A DNA stretch of 64,000 bases from Streptomyces changanensis (GTDB lineage: Bacteria; Actinomycetota; Actinomycetes; Streptomycetales; Streptomycetaceae): contig NZ_CP102332.1 in NCBI RefSeq assembly GCF_024600715.1, positions 3,348,001-3,412,000 on the forward strand, read 5' to 3'. The translations under genes were made by a program, and so were the position numbers. How positions within the stretch are numbered: the first letter of the stretch is position 1; each line of letters begins with the position of its first letter. The notes under the pieces are model-generated. The model had not been told where the DNA came from. It did not search any database and saw only the letters and a program-made list of their open reading frames with translations. Of this stretch, positions 21,078-31,100 are shown piece by piece.

Positions 21078-21194
21078 CGTCGTTCCTGCCTCCCCATCCG
21101 ATCCGCCTCTTCGACAGCCATGCCAATTGTGCCCACAGTCCGGCGCCATGCACGACACGCGGCGGGCGGCGAAGGTTGTGCGACACCCCCCGTG

Positions 21195-23441
21195 CTAGCG
21201 GCCGAGACGGCCCCGGACCATGCCCACCATGGCGTTGAGCTCCTCGATGCGCATCCTGCGGGCCGCCACGAAGAACACGCCCATCAGCACCACTCCACCG
21301 GCCACGAGTGCGGCGAGCGACCCCAGGGCGCTCATGCCGAGCAGGGACAGCAGGCCGAAACCGACCGCGCCGCCGGCCAGGGCGGCCGGCACGGAGGCCA
21401 TCGACAGGCGGGCGTACGTGCGGACCACGTGGGCCCCGTCGAGGTCGCCGCCCAGCCGGACGCGCAGTCGGCGCCAGGCGACGCCCACGCCCACCATGTA
21501 GGCCAGGCCGTACGAGGCGGCCATGCCGACGACGGCCCAGCGGGCCGGCAGGACGAGGTAGCACAGCGCCGACGCGGCGGCGTTGACGGCCGCGACGATG
21601 ACGGTGTTGTAGAAGGGCGTGCGGGTGTCCTCGTAGGCGTAGAAACCGCGCAGGACGACGTACTGGACGGAGAAGGGGATCAGGCCGAGGCCGAACGCCA
21701 TGAGCATGAAGCCCATGCCGGTCGCCGCCTCCACGCCGCTGGAGGCGTAGAGCAGGGTGCACAGCGGCACGCCGAGCGCCAGGAAGCCGAAGGCGACGGG
21801 CACGATCGCCACCGCCGAGTTGCGCAGGCCCTGCGAGATGTCGTCGCGGACGGCGCCGGGATCGTCGTCGTGCGCGGCGCGGGAGAGCCGCGGCAGCAGC
21901 GCGGCCATGACGGAGACGGTGATGATGGCCTGCGGCATGCCCCAGATGAGCTGGGCGTTGGAGTAGGCGAGGATGCCCGCGCCGCTCTGGCCGGAAGCCT
22001 TTCCGGCCGCCGTGGCCAGCTGGGTGACGACGACGACGCCCGCCTGGTTCGCGAGGACGAACAGCACGGTCCACTTGGCGAGCTTGACCGTCTTGCCGAG
22101 GCCCTGGCCCTTCCAGTCGAACCGCGGCCGGTACCGGAAACCCGTCTCGCGCAGGTAGGGGATCATCGCCAGGGCCTGGACGACGAGCCCGAGCAGCATG
22201 CCGGTGCCGAGCAGTCGCACGCCCTCGTCCGGGATGGTGCTGACGCCCATCTCGGTCTCCGAGTGGGCGCCGTACACCCAGATGAAGAGGCCGAAGGTGA
22301 AGATGACGACGATGTTGTTGAGGACCGGGGTCCACATCATCGCGCCGAACCGGCCGCGCGCGTTGAGGATCTGACCCATCACCACGTGCACGCCCATGAA
22401 GAAGATCGTGGGCAGGCAGAACCGGGCGAAGGTGATGGCGACGCCGTTGGCGTCCGGATCGGCCGCGATCGTGGGCGACATCGCGTGGATCAGCAGCGGC
22501 GCGACGAACACCGCGATGCCGACGATCACGCCGAGGGCGACGATGACCAGGGTCAGCAGGCGGTTGGCGAACGCCTCGCCACCGTCCTCGTCGTTCTTCA
22601 TCGCGCGGACGAGCTGGGGGACGAAGACGGAGTTGAGGCCGCCGCCCACGGTGAGGATGTAGATCATCGTCGGGAGGGTGGACGCGACGGTGAAGGTGTC
22701 ACCGAGCAGTGCCGCACCGAGGGCGCCCGTGACCACGAGGCTGCGCAGGAAGCCCGTGAGCCGGGACACCAGGGTTCCGGCCGCCATCACGGCGCTCGAC
22801 TTCAGCACGCCGGAGGCGCGTCCGCCGGCCTTCTTCGGCGGCGGCGGGGGCACCGCGGGCTCCACCGGCGCGGCCGGCTCGGGGACGGCCGCCGACGGCT
22901 GCCCCTGCTGGACCTGCTGGTCCCGGTAGAGGTGCGCGAAGGCGTCGGGTGCCGGCCCGTCGTCGGCGGCGTGGGTCACCAGGTCGTCGACGCCGGTGAA
23001 CTGCACCGTCCGCGCGTCGTCGCCGTACGGCAGGTGGCGGGACGGGCCGTCCGGCTCCGGCGGCGGGGTCTGCGCCCACACCCGCGGGTCGGGCGCGTAC
23101 TGCGGCGCGGCGGGCTGCTGGTACAGCGGGCGGGGCTCCTCGTACGTGCCCGGCGGGGGCGGCGGGTGCGCCGCCCGGTCGTAGAGCGCCTCACCGACCG
23201 GGTCCTGCGACGAGAGGTCCCGGGAGCGGTACGGGTCGTGGTCGTAGGCTTGCTGGACATAGGGGTCCGGCACGTGCGCGCCCTGGGCGTAGGGGTCCTG
23301 GCCACCCGGCGCGTAGGGGTCCTGCGGGGCCGGCTGGGCGGCGGGCGGTACATGCCCGGGCGCCGGGCCGGACGGGTCGCCGCCCGAAGGCGCACTGCCG
23401 CCCGCGCCCTGGCCGCGGTCACCGTCGTACGGCGCGTTCAT
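21195..23441 (-). CDS. murJ: Lipid II flippase MurJ with long N-terminal tail
   Basis: Transports lipid II across the membrane for peptidoglycan synthesis. The 748 residues comprise a Pro/Gln/Tyr/Asp-rich cytoplasmic tail of about 200 residues and then the MviN/MATE-like core with about 14 membrane segments. The core begins near SSAVMAAGTLVSRLTGFLRS and contains GGLNSVFVPQLVRAMK, a MurJ hallmark. The C terminus ends in a basic segment (AARRMRIEELNAMVG). The tail contains repeated YxQGxxDPY-like elements and is the sort of disordered region that could bind partners. Confidence 0.94.
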   Translation of the reverse strand: MNAPYDGDRGQGAGGSAPSGGDPSGPAPGHVPPAAQPAPQDPYAPGGQDPYAQGAHVPDPYVQQAYDHDPYRSRDLSSQDPVGEALYDRAAHPPPPPGTYEEPRPLYQQPAAPQYAPDPRVWAQTPPPEPDGPSRHLPYGDDARTVQFTGVDDLVTHAADDGPAPDAFAHLYRDQQVQQGQPSAAVPEPAAPVEPAVPPPPPKKAGGRASGVLKSSAVMAAGTLVSRLTGFLRSLVVTGALGAALLGDTFTVASTLPTMIYILTVGGGLNSVFVPQLVRAMKNDEDGGEAFANRLLTLVIVALGVIVGIAVFVAPLLIHAMSPTIAADPDANGVAITFARFCLPTIFFMGVHVVMGQILNARGRFGAMMWTPVLNNIVVIFTFGLFIWVYGAHSETEMGVSTIPDEGVRLLGTGMLLGLVVQALAMIPYLRETGFRYRPRFDWKGQGLGKTVKLAKWTVLFVLANQAGVVVVTQLATAAGKASGQSGAGILAYSNAQLIWGMPQAIITVSVMAALLPRLSRAAHDDDPGAVRDDISQGLRNSAVAIVPVAFGFLALGVPLCTLLYASSGVEAATGMGFMLMAFGLGLIPFSVQYVVLRGFYAYEDTRTPFYNTVIVAAVNAAASALCYLVLPARWAVVGMAASYGLAYMVGVGVAWRRLRVRLGGDLDGAHVVRTYARLSMASVPAALAGGAVGFGLLSLLGMSALGSLAALVAGGVVLMGVFFVAARRMRIEELNAMVGMVRGRLGR

Positions 23442-23486
23442 GGTTACCCCACCTCATCGTTTCCGGCCGGCCGGCCACGACATCGC

Positions 23487-25826
23487 TCAACGGTCCACTT
23501 TCTCACCCGGGCCGGACGGCTCCGCGCTTTCCGGTCCGGTGTCCGGTGCCGGGTCACCCGCCTGCACGGGATCGTCGCCCTCGGCGACCGGAGGCGCGGT
23601 GTCCGTCCCCTCGGCCGGGTCGGCGTCCCCGCCGCGCGCCGCGGCGCGCTTGCGCTGGGTGTACATCCTGACACCGGCGAGGACCAGGAGCAGCACGCCG
23701 CCGGCGATGACGAGCATCACGGTCGATGTGATCTCCGAGACCTTCACCGTGAACTCCATCGGCGGGCCGAACCGCCGGCCGTCCTCGGTGTACAGCTGCG
23801 CCCTCACCGGGACCGGGCCGTTCGCGTTGGCGGAGGCCGTGAACTTCACGGACTGGCTGTGGCCCCCCTCGATGCGCACCGGCAGCTCGGCGACCGCCTC
23901 GCCGCCGTTCAGCTTGAGCCGGGTCGGCTTGGTCGACTCGAGTCGCAGGACGAGGTGGTGCACGCCCTGCACCAGTTTGTTCTGCACGGTCACCGGGATC
24001 GTGGCGCTGCGCCCCGACAGGGTCAGGTCCGACTTGTCGATCAGCTTGACCTCGTCGGTGAGACTCTCCAGGTGGGTCTGCACGCTCGCGCCGTAGGCGG
24101 CGGCCTCCACCGGGCGGCCCCGCCAGGAGGTGGACATCTCCCGCTTGATCGCGTTCCCGAACGGGGTCACCACGCGGTAGGCGGCGGTGAGGATGACCTT
24201 GAAGTTGTCCAGGGTGTCCTGGGTGGTGCGCACCTGCTGGAAGACCGACACCGGCAGCTCCCGGCGGGCCAGCTCCCGCGGGTACTTCCGGGCGGAGGGC
24301 ACGCTCGTGGTCGCCTTGGGGTCGGGCTTGGCCGTGGTGGCGGCGATCAGGTCGGACGGCTGGGACCAGCGCTGGGCGCCCAGGACCCGCAGGGCGTCGG
24401 CCAGGGACTCCGCCTGGGAGCCCGTCGGCATGCGCTGGGGCGCGACGACGACGCTACGGCCGGTCCCGGGCCGTTCCTGGGTGAGGGCGAGCGTGTGGGC
24501 CAGGAACCGCTGCACCGCGAGCGTCGCGTCGCCCGCCCGCACCATGTCGCCCTGGAAGGCCGTGGAGAGCGCGGCGTCCGACACCACCGCGGTGGTCCCG
24601 CCGCCGATGGGGCGGGCGGCGTTCGGCGTGTACGACAGGTCCTCGCGCATGCTGTCGCTGCGGGTGATGATCTTGTCCGCGCCGGCTGAGGTGGCCACGT
24701 CGACGATCGACGGGTCGACCGCACCGTCCGCGGGCCAGGCGTACTCGACCGACGGCTTCACGTGGAGGATCGTCTCCACGGTGGACTCGGCGAGCTCCGT
24801 GGCCGGCCGCAGGTGGCTGAGGGAGCCGGAGATGCGCTCACCCCGGTGGGCGAGCGAGGCCAGGTCGGGGTCGCCGTAGGGCAGCGCGACGACCTTGTCT
24901 CCCTGCACGGCCTTGTCGAGGGCGTTCAGCCACTGCTTGGCGACGGCCTGGTTCCTCCCCGCGACGGTGGTGTCGGCACTCCTGACCTGGTACTCGCGGG
25001 TCATCGCCTCGACGGTGGCCAGGAGGTCCGGGTCGATGACCCAGGTGACGGGCAGCTCCGCGCCGAGGGTGACCATCCGCTCCAGCCGCCCGCCGGGTGC
25101 CAGCTCCGCCGCGAGCGCGTCGCTCTCGAAGACGGGCGTCTGCTGGTCGTCGGAACCCGTCTCGGCGGACAGGTGCGCCGGGGAGATCAGCGGCCACAGG
25201 ACGGTGAGCTGGGTCTTGCTCGCGGTGGCGGCGGGCTGCCATGGCAGGAAGGTCCGCTCGATGCCCAGCACCTCGTCGTACGGGTTGCTCGGCGTGCGCC
25301 CGGAGAGCGTGACGCCGAGCTGGTAGACCCCGTCCTCGTCGAGGCCGAGCTTCTCGACCGGGACGGCGAGCGTGAACTCGCGGCTGGTGCCCGAGGGCAG
25401 CGCGGGCAACGTGACCGTGAAGGCGCCACCGAGGGCCTTGCCGTCCTTGCTCTCCGAGAAGCCGGTGCGCCGTGCGGCGTCCTCGATGGCGCCCCGGCTG
25501 GAGAGCCGGGGGCCGACGTGGAGGTCGATGCGCGCCTGCCCCACGGTCTCCCGGCCCCGGTTGGTCACCGTGCCGCCGATGGTGAGGGAGTCCCCCTTGA
25601 CCGGGGCGCTCGGCGTCAGTGTGTCCAGCGACACATCGAGCCCGCCTGCGCGGGCAGGCGCCTGGACGGCCGTGTCCGGAGTCCGGGCGGCCGACGCGGC
25701 CGACGCGGTGGGCACCTGCACGAGGCCGGCCATGAGCGGGACGGCGGCGACGGCTGCGGCCGCCCGCCGCAGCCATCGGAGGGCAGGGGAGGGATCGGTG
25801 CCCTGGATGTCTGCCGCCTCGGCCAC
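23487..25826 (-). CDS. DUF6049 family membrane-anchored protein
   Basis: A 779-residue secreted-then-anchored protein of unknown function, conserved upstream of murJ in actinobacteria (mycobacterial Rv3909 occupies the same place). An Arg-rich N terminus and hydrophobic stretch (WLRRAAAAVAAVPLMAGLV) form a signal peptide. The large outer part contains beta-sandwich-like blocks, and one C-terminal membrane segment (STVMLVIAGGVLLLVLAGVR) precedes a basic stop and an acidic cytoplasmic tail. I use the GTG at 25826 behind GAGGGACGGA; an ATG at 25931 would add 35 residues with no features. It is first in the murJ-pseudokinase-sigM run. A link to cell-wall assembly is inferred from context only. 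Confidence 0.82.
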   Translation of the reverse strand: MAEAADIQGTDPSPALRWLRRAAAAVAAVPLMAGLVQVPTASAASAARTPDTAVQAPARAGGLDVSLDTLTPSAPVKGDSLTIGGTVTNRGRETVGQARIDLHVGPRLSSRGAIEDAARRTGFSESKDGKALGGAFTVTLPALPSGTSREFTLAVPVEKLGLDEDGVYQLGVTLSGRTPSNPYDEVLGIERTFLPWQPAATASKTQLTVLWPLISPAHLSAETGSDDQQTPVFESDALAAELAPGGRLERMVTLGAELPVTWVIDPDLLATVEAMTREYQVRSADTTVAGRNQAVAKQWLNALDKAVQGDKVVALPYGDPDLASLAHRGERISGSLSHLRPATELAESTVETILHVKPSVEYAWPADGAVDPSIVDVATSAGADKIITRSDSMREDLSYTPNAARPIGGGTTAVVSDAALSTAFQGDMVRAGDATLAVQRFLAHTLALTQERPGTGRSVVVAPQRMPTGSQAESLADALRVLGAQRWSQPSDLIAATTAKPDPKATTSVPSARKYPRELARRELPVSVFQQVRTTQDTLDNFKVILTAAYRVVTPFGNAIKREMSTSWRGRPVEAAAYGASVQTHLESLTDEVKLIDKSDLTLSGRSATIPVTVQNKLVQGVHHLVLRLESTKPTRLKLNGGEAVAELPVRIEGGHSQSVKFTASANANGPVPVRAQLYTEDGRRFGPPMEFTVKVSEITSTVMLVIAGGVLLLVLAGVRMYTQRKRAAARGGDADPAEGTDTAPPVAEGDDPVQAGDPAPDTGPESAEPSGPGEKVDR

Positions 25827-26032
25827 GCGCTCGTCCGTCCCTCGTCGTCTGGTGCCGTCGGTCCCTGCCGGTTCCCGCGTCCACGCATGGTAACGAGGCG
25901 CCCCGCGGCGAAGTGCTGCGGAGTCGCGCACGAGATCACCGCGGGAGGGCGGGGGAGGCGCCGGAAGGAGGGGCGGAGGGCGCCGGGAATCGAGGAGGCT
26001 GCCCAGGGCGGGGCCACGTACCCTCTTCTGTT

Positions 26033-27475
26033 GTGCCGAACGCCAACGAAGACACCCCGACTGCCCTGAGCCAGGTGCAGCGCCGCGCGGTCAGCGAGCT
26101 GCTGCGCGTCTCCCCGGTCGCCGACGATCTCGCCCGCCGTTTCCAAGAGGCCGGCTTCCGCCTGGCCCTGGTCGGCGGTTCGGTACGGGACGCTCTGCTC
26201 GGCAGGCTCGGCAACGACCTCGACTTCACCACGGACGCCCGTCCCCAGGACGTGCTCAGGATCATCCGGCCGTGGGCGGAGGCCGTGTGGGAGGTCGGCA
26301 TCGCGTTCGGCACGGTCGGGGCGCAGAAGGACGGCTACCAGATCGAGGTGACGACGTACCGCTCGGAGGCGTACGACCGCACCTCGCGCAAGCCCGAGGT
26401 CTCCTACGGCGACTCCATCGAGGAAGACCTCGTCCGCCGTGACTTCACGGTCAACGCGATGGCGGTGGCGCTCCCCGAGAAGGAGTTCATCGACCCGCAC
26501 GGCGGACTGGAGGATCTCGCGGGACGGGTGCTGCGTACACCCGGCACGCCCGAGGAGTCCTTCTCCGATGATCCGCTGCGGATGATGCGGGCGGCGCGGT
26601 TCGCCGCCCAGCTCGACTTCGAGGTGGCGCCCGAGGTGGTGTCCGCGATGAAGGGGATGGCCGAGCGGCTGGACATCGTCTCCGCGGAGCGGGTGCGGGA
26701 CGAGCTGAACAAGCTGGTCCTCTCGGCGCACCCCCGCGAGGGCCTGACCCTGCTCGTCGACACGGGCCTCGCCGACCGGGTGCTGCCCGAGCTGCCGGCG
26801 CTGCGTCTGGAGAGCGATGAGCACCACCGGCACAAGGACGTCTACGAGCACTCCCTGATCGTGCTGGAGCAGGCGATCGACCTGGAGGAGGACGGCCCCG
26901 ACCTCGTACTGCGGCTGGCGGCCCTCCTGCACGACATCGGCAAGCCGCGCACCCGGCGCTTCGAGCCGGACGGCCGGGTCTCCTTCCACCACCACGAGGT
27001 GGTGGGCGCGAAGATGACCAAGAAGCGACTGACCGCGCTGAAGTACTCCAACGACATGGTCAAGGACGTGTCCCGGCTCGTGGAGCTGCACCTGCGCTTC
27101 CACGGGTACGGCACCGGCGAGTGGACGGACTCCGCGGTCCGGCGCTACGTGCGTGACGCCGGCCCGCTGCTGGACCGACTGCACAAGCTGACCCGCTCCG
27201 ACTGCACGACCCGCAACAAGCGCAAGGCCGCCGCGCTGTCCCGGGCCTACGACGGCCTGGAGGACCGCATCGCCCAGCTCCAGGAGCAGGAGGAGCTGGA
27301 CGCGATCCGACCCGACCTCGACGGCAACCAGATCCAGGAGACCCTCGGGATCCGGCCCGGCCCCGAGGTCGGGCGGGCCTACAAGTTCCTCCTGGAGCTG
27401 CGGCTGGAGAACGGCCCCATGGGCCAGGACGCCGCGGTGGCGGCCCTCCGGGAGTGGTGGGCGGCGGAGGGCTGA
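26033..27475 (+). CDS. cca: CCA tRNA nucleotidyltransferase
   Basis: Adds or repairs the 3' CCA of tRNA; in some actinobacteria relatives act as poly(A) polymerases. The class II nucleotidyltransferase motifs are LVGGSVRDALLGR, the metal-binding NDLDFTTDARP and RRDFTVNAMAVAL. A C-terminal HD domain has LLHDIGKPRTRR and FHHHEVVGAK. It is 480 residues from a GTG at 26033. There is no ribosome site, but TACCCT (26019-26024) lies 8 bp before the GTG, which fits a leaderless transcript. Two parS sites follow. Confidence 0.93.
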   Translation: MPNANEDTPTALSQVQRRAVSELLRVSPVADDLARRFQEAGFRLALVGGSVRDALLGRLGNDLDFTTDARPQDVLRIIRPWAEAVWEVGIAFGTVGAQKDGYQIEVTTYRSEAYDRTSRKPEVSYGDSIEEDLVRRDFTVNAMAVALPEKEFIDPHGGLEDLAGRVLRTPGTPEESFSDDPLRMMRAARFAAQLDFEVAPEVVSAMKGMAERLDIVSAERVRDELNKLVLSAHPREGLTLLVDTGLADRVLPELPALRLESDEHHRHKDVYEHSLIVLEQAIDLEEDGPDLVLRLAALLHDIGKPRTRRFEPDGRVSFHHHEVVGAKMTKKRLTALKYSNDMVKDVSRLVELHLRFHGYGTGEWTDSAVRRYVRDAGPLLDRLHKLTRSDCTTRNKRKAAALSRAYDGLEDRIAQLQEQEELDAIRPDLDGNQIQETLGIRPGPEVGRAYKFLLELRLENGPMGQDAAVAALREWWAAEG

Positions 27476-27490
27476 TCGCGTCGCGGTCGT

Positions 27491-27504
27491 GTTTCACGTG
27501 AAAC
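27491..27504. promoter_or_regulatory. parS site
   Basis: Perfect GTTTCACGTGAAAC in the gap between the convergent cca and MFS genes, 16 bp after the cca stop. Confidence 0.95.
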
Positions 27505-27539
27505 ATGACCGGTGACCGTGAGTCACGGCGAGGGGCGGT

Positions 27540-27553
27540 GTTTCACGTGAAAC
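27540..27553. promoter_or_regulatory. parS site
   Basis: Perfect GTTTCACGTGAAAC, 49 bp from the previous copy and 15 bp from the MFS stop. The flanks GGGGCGGT and ACCGCCCC extend the palindrome into a long hairpin that may double as a terminator. Confidence 0.95.
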
Positions 27554-27567
27554 ACCGCCCCCCTTCC

Positions 27568-28824
27568 TCATGTGCGGGGGGCGCGGGCGAGCGCGGCCGC
27601 CGCCAGCGTGTACAGCGCGGCGACGGCCATGATGAGCAGCGGCGAGCGGCCGTCCAGGGGGAGCACCAGGGCGGACGCTCCGGCCGCCGCGACGAACGCG
27701 ACGTTGAAGAGCATGTCGTAGAGGGCGAAGACCCTCCCCCGGTACGCGTCGTCGACCGACCGCTGGACGACCGTGTCCGCCGCGATCTTGATTCCTTGGG
27801 TGACGACGCCCAGGACGTAGGCGGCGGCGAGGGTGGGCGCCGGGGCGAAGAAGAGCCCCAGGGCCGGTTCCAGTACGGCGGCCGTCCCGGCACACACCGC
27901 CATCCAACCGCCCGCCCCCCATCGGCCCGCCGCCCAGGGGGTGATCACGGCGGCGGTGAGGAACCCCGCGCCGGAGACGGCGACCGCGAGCCCCAGCAGG
28001 GCCAGTCCCCCGGAGCCGTCCGAGCCCCAGGCGTACCGGCTCAGCATCAGCACCATCACCGTCAGCGCGCCGTAACAGAACCGTGCCAGCGTCATCGCGG
28101 CGAGGGCCCGGGCGGCCGGGCGTCGTTCCGCCACGTGGCGCAGCCCGCTCCACAGGCCGCGGGCCGTCGCCGTCAGCGCCGCGCCGATCCGGGCCGGAGC
28201 GAGGTCGGGGTCCGGACCGAGGAGGTCCCGGCCCATGCGCAGCGAGGCCAGGGCGGCCAGGAGGTAGAGGGCCGCGCCCACGAGGACGACCACGGCGTCG
28301 GAGTCGGCCGCGGTCAGCCGCACGGCGAAGGCCAGCCCGCCGCCGGCCGTCGCCGCGAGGGTGCCGGCGGTGGGCGAGAGCGAGTTGGCCGCCAGCAGAC
28401 GGTCGGTGTCGACGACGCGCGGGAGGGCCGCCGACAGGCCGGCGAGGACGAAGCGGTTGACCGCGGTGACGGAGAGCGCAGAAGCGTAGAAGAGCCAGTC
28501 GGGCACGGAGGCGAGGACCAGCAGCGCGGTGATCGCCGCGAGGAGGGCGCGGAGCAGGTTGCCGTAGAGGAGGACCTGGCGGCGGCGCCAGCGGTCGAGG
28601 AGCACGCCCGCGAACGGCCCGACGACGGAGTAGGGCAGCAGCAGGACCGCCATGGCCGAGGCGATGTCGGCGGGCGTGGCCTGTCGCTCCGGGGAGAAGA
28701 CCACGTACGTGGCGAGCGCGACCTGGTAGACGCCGTCGGCGCACTGGGAGAGCAGTCGCACGGCGAGGAGGCGGCGGAAGTTCGTCAGGCGCACGAGTAC
28801 GCGCAGATCACGTACGACAGGCAT
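27568..28824 (-). CDS. MFS transporter
   Basis: A 418-residue major facilitator with about 12 membrane segments. The loop between segments 2 and 3 reads GVLLDRWRRRQVL, the usual MFS motif A position. The second half has VVTQGIKIAADTVVQRSVDD. It resembles drug-exporter-like MFS proteins of actinobacteria; the substrate is unknown. I chose the ATG at 28824 (MPVVRDLRVLVRL); an upstream frame adds 15 residues. It is convergent with cca, and its upstream gap is the ino1 terminator. Confidence 0.88.
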   Translation of the reverse strand: MPVVRDLRVLVRLTNFRRLLAVRLLSQCADGVYQVALATYVVFSPERQATPADIASAMAVLLLPYSVVGPFAGVLLDRWRRRQVLLYGNLLRALLAAITALLVLASVPDWLFYASALSVTAVNRFVLAGLSAALPRVVDTDRLLAANSLSPTAGTLAATAGGGLAFAVRLTAADSDAVVVLVGAALYLLAALASLRMGRDLLGPDPDLAPARIGAALTATARGLWSGLRHVAERRPAARALAAMTLARFCYGALTVMVLMLSRYAWGSDGSGGLALLGLAVAVSGAGFLTAAVITPWAAGRWGAGGWMAVCAGTAAVLEPALGLFFAPAPTLAAAYVLGVVTQGIKIAADTVVQRSVDDAYRGRVFALYDMLFNVAFVAAAGASALVLPLDGRSPLLIMAVAALYTLAAAALARAPRT

Positions 28825-28846
28825 GCCGACAAGCGTCACACACGGG

Positions 28847-28879
28847 TGAGGCCCCCGGGCACACGCCACGGGGGCCTCA
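28847..28879 (-). terminator. Terminator after ino1
   Basis: An 11-bp perfect inverted repeat (TGAGGCCCCCG and complement) with an 11-base loop, 37 bp past the ino1 stop. It also lies just upstream of the MFS gene. Confidence 0.75.
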
Positions 28880-28915
28880 ACACCGGGAGGCGGGGCCTTC
28901 CTTGGAGCGGGGATC

Positions 28916-29998
28916 CTAGCGCTCGGCCTCGCCCCTGATGAACTTCTCGACGTTCTCGCGGGCCTCGTCGTCGAAGTACTGGACCGGCGGGGACTTCATG
29001 AAGTACGAGGACGCGGAGAGGATCGGGCCGCCGATGCCGCGGTCCTTGGCGATCTTCGCGGCGCGCACGGCGTCGATGATGACGCCGGCCGAGTTCGGGG
29101 AGTCCCAGACCTCGAGCTTGTACTCCAGGTTCAGCGGGACGTCACCGAAGGCACGGCCCTCGAGACGGACGTAGGCCCACTTGCGGTCGTCCAGCCAGGC
29201 CACGTAGTCCGACGGGCCGATGTGGACGTTGTCCGCGCCGAGGTCCCGGTCGGGGATCTGGGAGGTGACGGCCTGCGTCTTGGAGATCTTCTTGGACTCC
29301 AGGCGCTCGCGCTCGAGCATGTTCTTGAAGTCCATGTTGCCGCCGACGTTCAGCTGCATCGTGCGGTCCAGGACGACGCCCCGGTCCTCGAAGAGCTTCG
29401 CCATGACGCGGTGCGTGATGGTGGCGCCCACCTGCGACTTGATGTCGTCGCCGACGATCGGCACACCGGCCTCGGTGAACTTGTCCGCCCACTCCTTGGT
29501 GCCGGCGATGAACACCGGGAGGGCGTTCACGAAGGCGACCTTGGCGTCGATGGCGCACTGCGCGTAGAACTTGGCCGCCTCCTCGGAGCCCACGGGCAGG
29601 TAGCAGACGAGGACGTCGACCTGCCTGTCCTTGAGGACCTGGACGATGTCCACCGGCTCCTCGGCGGACTCCTCGATGGTCTGGCGGTAGTACTTGCCGA
29701 GACCGTCCAGGGTGTGGCCGCGCTGGACCGTCACACCGGAGGTCGGCACGTCGCAGATCTTGATGGTGTTGTTCTCGCTGGCGCCGATGGCGTCGGCCAG
29801 GTCGAGGCCCACCTTCTTCGCGTCCACGTCGAAGGCTGCGACGAACTCGACGTCCCGCACGTGGTAGTCGCCGAACTGGACGTGCATCAGCCCCGGCACC
29901 TTGCCCGCCGGGTCGGCGTCCTTGTAGTACTCGACGCCCTGCACCAGCGAGGCGGCGCAGTTGCCCACGCCGACGATGGCTACGCGAACCGAACCCAT
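28916..29998 (-). CDS. ino1: Inositol-3-phosphate synthase
   Basis: Converts glucose 6-phosphate to myo-inositol 3-phosphate with NAD; in actinobacteria this feeds phosphatidylinositol and mycothiol. At 360 residues it is the short bacterial form. Visible are the NAD-binding [16 protein letters not shown], the [13 protein letters not shown] segment, and the catalytic region [15 protein letters not shown] and [11 protein letters not shown]. The ATG at 29998 follows GGGAGCAACCGG. The padR gene ends 50 bp upstream on the same strand, suggesting a shared transcript. Confidence 0.95.
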   Translation of the reverse strand: MGSVRVAIVGVGNCAASLVQGVEYYKDADPAGKVPGLMHVQFGDYHVRDVEFVAAFDVDAKKVGLDLADAIGASENNTIKICDVPTSGVTVQRGHTLDGLGKYYRQTIEESAEEPVDIVQVLKDRQVDVLVCYLPVGSEEAAKFYAQCAIDAKVAFVNALPVFIAGTKEWADKFTEAGVPIVGDDIKSQVGATITHRVMAKLFEDRGVVLDRTMQLNVGGNMDFKNMLERERLESKKISKTQAVTSQIPDRDLGADNVHIGPSDYVAWLDDRKWAYVRLEGRAFGDVPLNLEYKLEVWDSPNSAGVIIDAVRAAKIAKDRGIGGPILSASSYFMKSPPVQYFDDEARENVEKFIRGEAER

Positions 29999-30048
29999 TC
30001 CGGTTGCTCCCTGTTTGTTCTCGACGAGGTCCTGCGGTGCGCAGGACC

Positions 30049-30741
30049 TCACTTGGTGGTGTCGTCGGACGGATCCGGCCGGGTACTGCCCCCGTGCCGG
30101 GGCAGGCCGCCCGTGTCGTCAGATGTCCTGTCCTGCTCCGCGGTGTCCGCCGAGGTCTCCGCGTCGGATCGTCGCTGGTCCCGCCCGGCCCGCTCGCTCT
30201 CGATGAGCTCGTTGAGCCAGCGGACCTCGCGCTCGACGGACTCCATGCCGTGCCGCTGGAGTTCGAGCGTGTAGTCGTCGAGCCGCTCGCGGGTGCGCGC
30301 CAGTGAGGCGCGCATCTTCTCCAGCCGCTCTTCGAGGCGGCTGCGGCGGCCTTCCAGCACGCGCATTCGGACGTCGCGCTCCGTCTGGCCGAAGAAGGCG
30401 AAGCGGGCGGCGAAGTGCTCGTCCTCCCAGGAGTCCGGCCCCGTGTGGGTCAGCAACTCCTCGAAGTGCTCCTTGCCTTCGGCGGTCAAGCGGTAGACGA
30501 TCTTCGCCCGCCGTCCGGAGAGGGAGGCGGCGAGGGCGTCCTCGGGGGCACTGCCCGGTTCCTCTATCAACCAGCCGTTTGCGACCAGGGTCTTGAGGCA
30601 GGGGTAGAGGGTGCCGTAGCTGAAGGCTCGGAAGATCCCCAGCGAGGTGTTGAGCCGCTTGCGCAGCTCGTAGCCGTGCATCGGCGCCTCGCGGAGCAGA
30701 CCCAGGACGGCGAACTCGAGGATGCCGGAGCGCCTGCTCAT
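30049..30741 (-). CDS. PadR-family transcriptional regulator
   Basis: A 230-residue winged-helix repressor. The PadR domain covers residues 1-95: [20 protein letters not shown], then [20 protein letters not shown] helical, charged dimerisation part follows to residue 170, with the repeated [17 protein letters not shown] region, and then a disordered acidic tail. A perfect inverted repeat lies 39 bp upstream, so it probably represses itself and, through readthrough, ino1. The ligand is unknown. Confidence 0.9.
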   Translation of the reverse strand: MSRRSGILEFAVLGLLREAPMHGYELRKRLNTSLGIFRAFSYGTLYPCLKTLVANGWLIEEPGSAPEDALAASLSGRRAKIVYRLTAEGKEHFEELLTHTGPDSWEDEHFAARFAFFGQTERDVRMRVLEGRRSRLEERLEKMRASLARTRERLDDYTLELQRHGMESVEREVRWLNELIESERAGRDQRRSDAETSADTAEQDRTSDDTGGLPRHGGSTRPDPSDDTTK

Positions 30742-30779
30742 CAGCCGCTTCCTCCTCCACGCCGCTCGTTATGCCGCCC

Positions 30780-30802
30780 TGATGTATCGGTTCGATACAT
30801 CA
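30780..30802. promoter_or_regulatory. PadR operator-like palindrome
   Basis: TGATGTATCG and CGATACATCA form a 10-bp perfect inverted repeat around a GTT spacer. ATGTATCG half-sites are typical of PadR operators. It lies in the 359-bp gap between padR and the PBP gene, close to the padR start. The rest of this gap (to 31100) holds the PBP promoter and leader, with a GAGGAG ribosome site at its end; I see no gene in it. Confidence 0.8.
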
Positions 30803-31100
30803 TGACGATAGAACGGCAGTGCTGAGCCGACAAGTGGGTCGATGGTGAACGGCGTCACATCAACAATTCGCAGTAAGCGAGTTGCGTGGTTTGGGGTGAA
30901 CTCGGGCGCAAGGGGGGTTTTGGCCGTGCGTAGTCTGTGCGGCATGCATACCGGGGGGAACCACGAGGCGACGGGGGACGTCATCGTCGTGGTGGGTGCA
31001 TGGAGGACGGGCCTGGCGGCCTCGTCCGACCCATTTCGGGGGGACCGGAACTCAGCTGCCGCTTCCAGGCGTACTCGCCTGCCCGAGGAGTAGTCGTTCG

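Noticed and set aside
20052..24689. A 1545-residue plus-strand frame
   Set aside because: It lies antisense to murJ, the pseudokinase and DUF6049, and has no recognisable domain or ribosome site.
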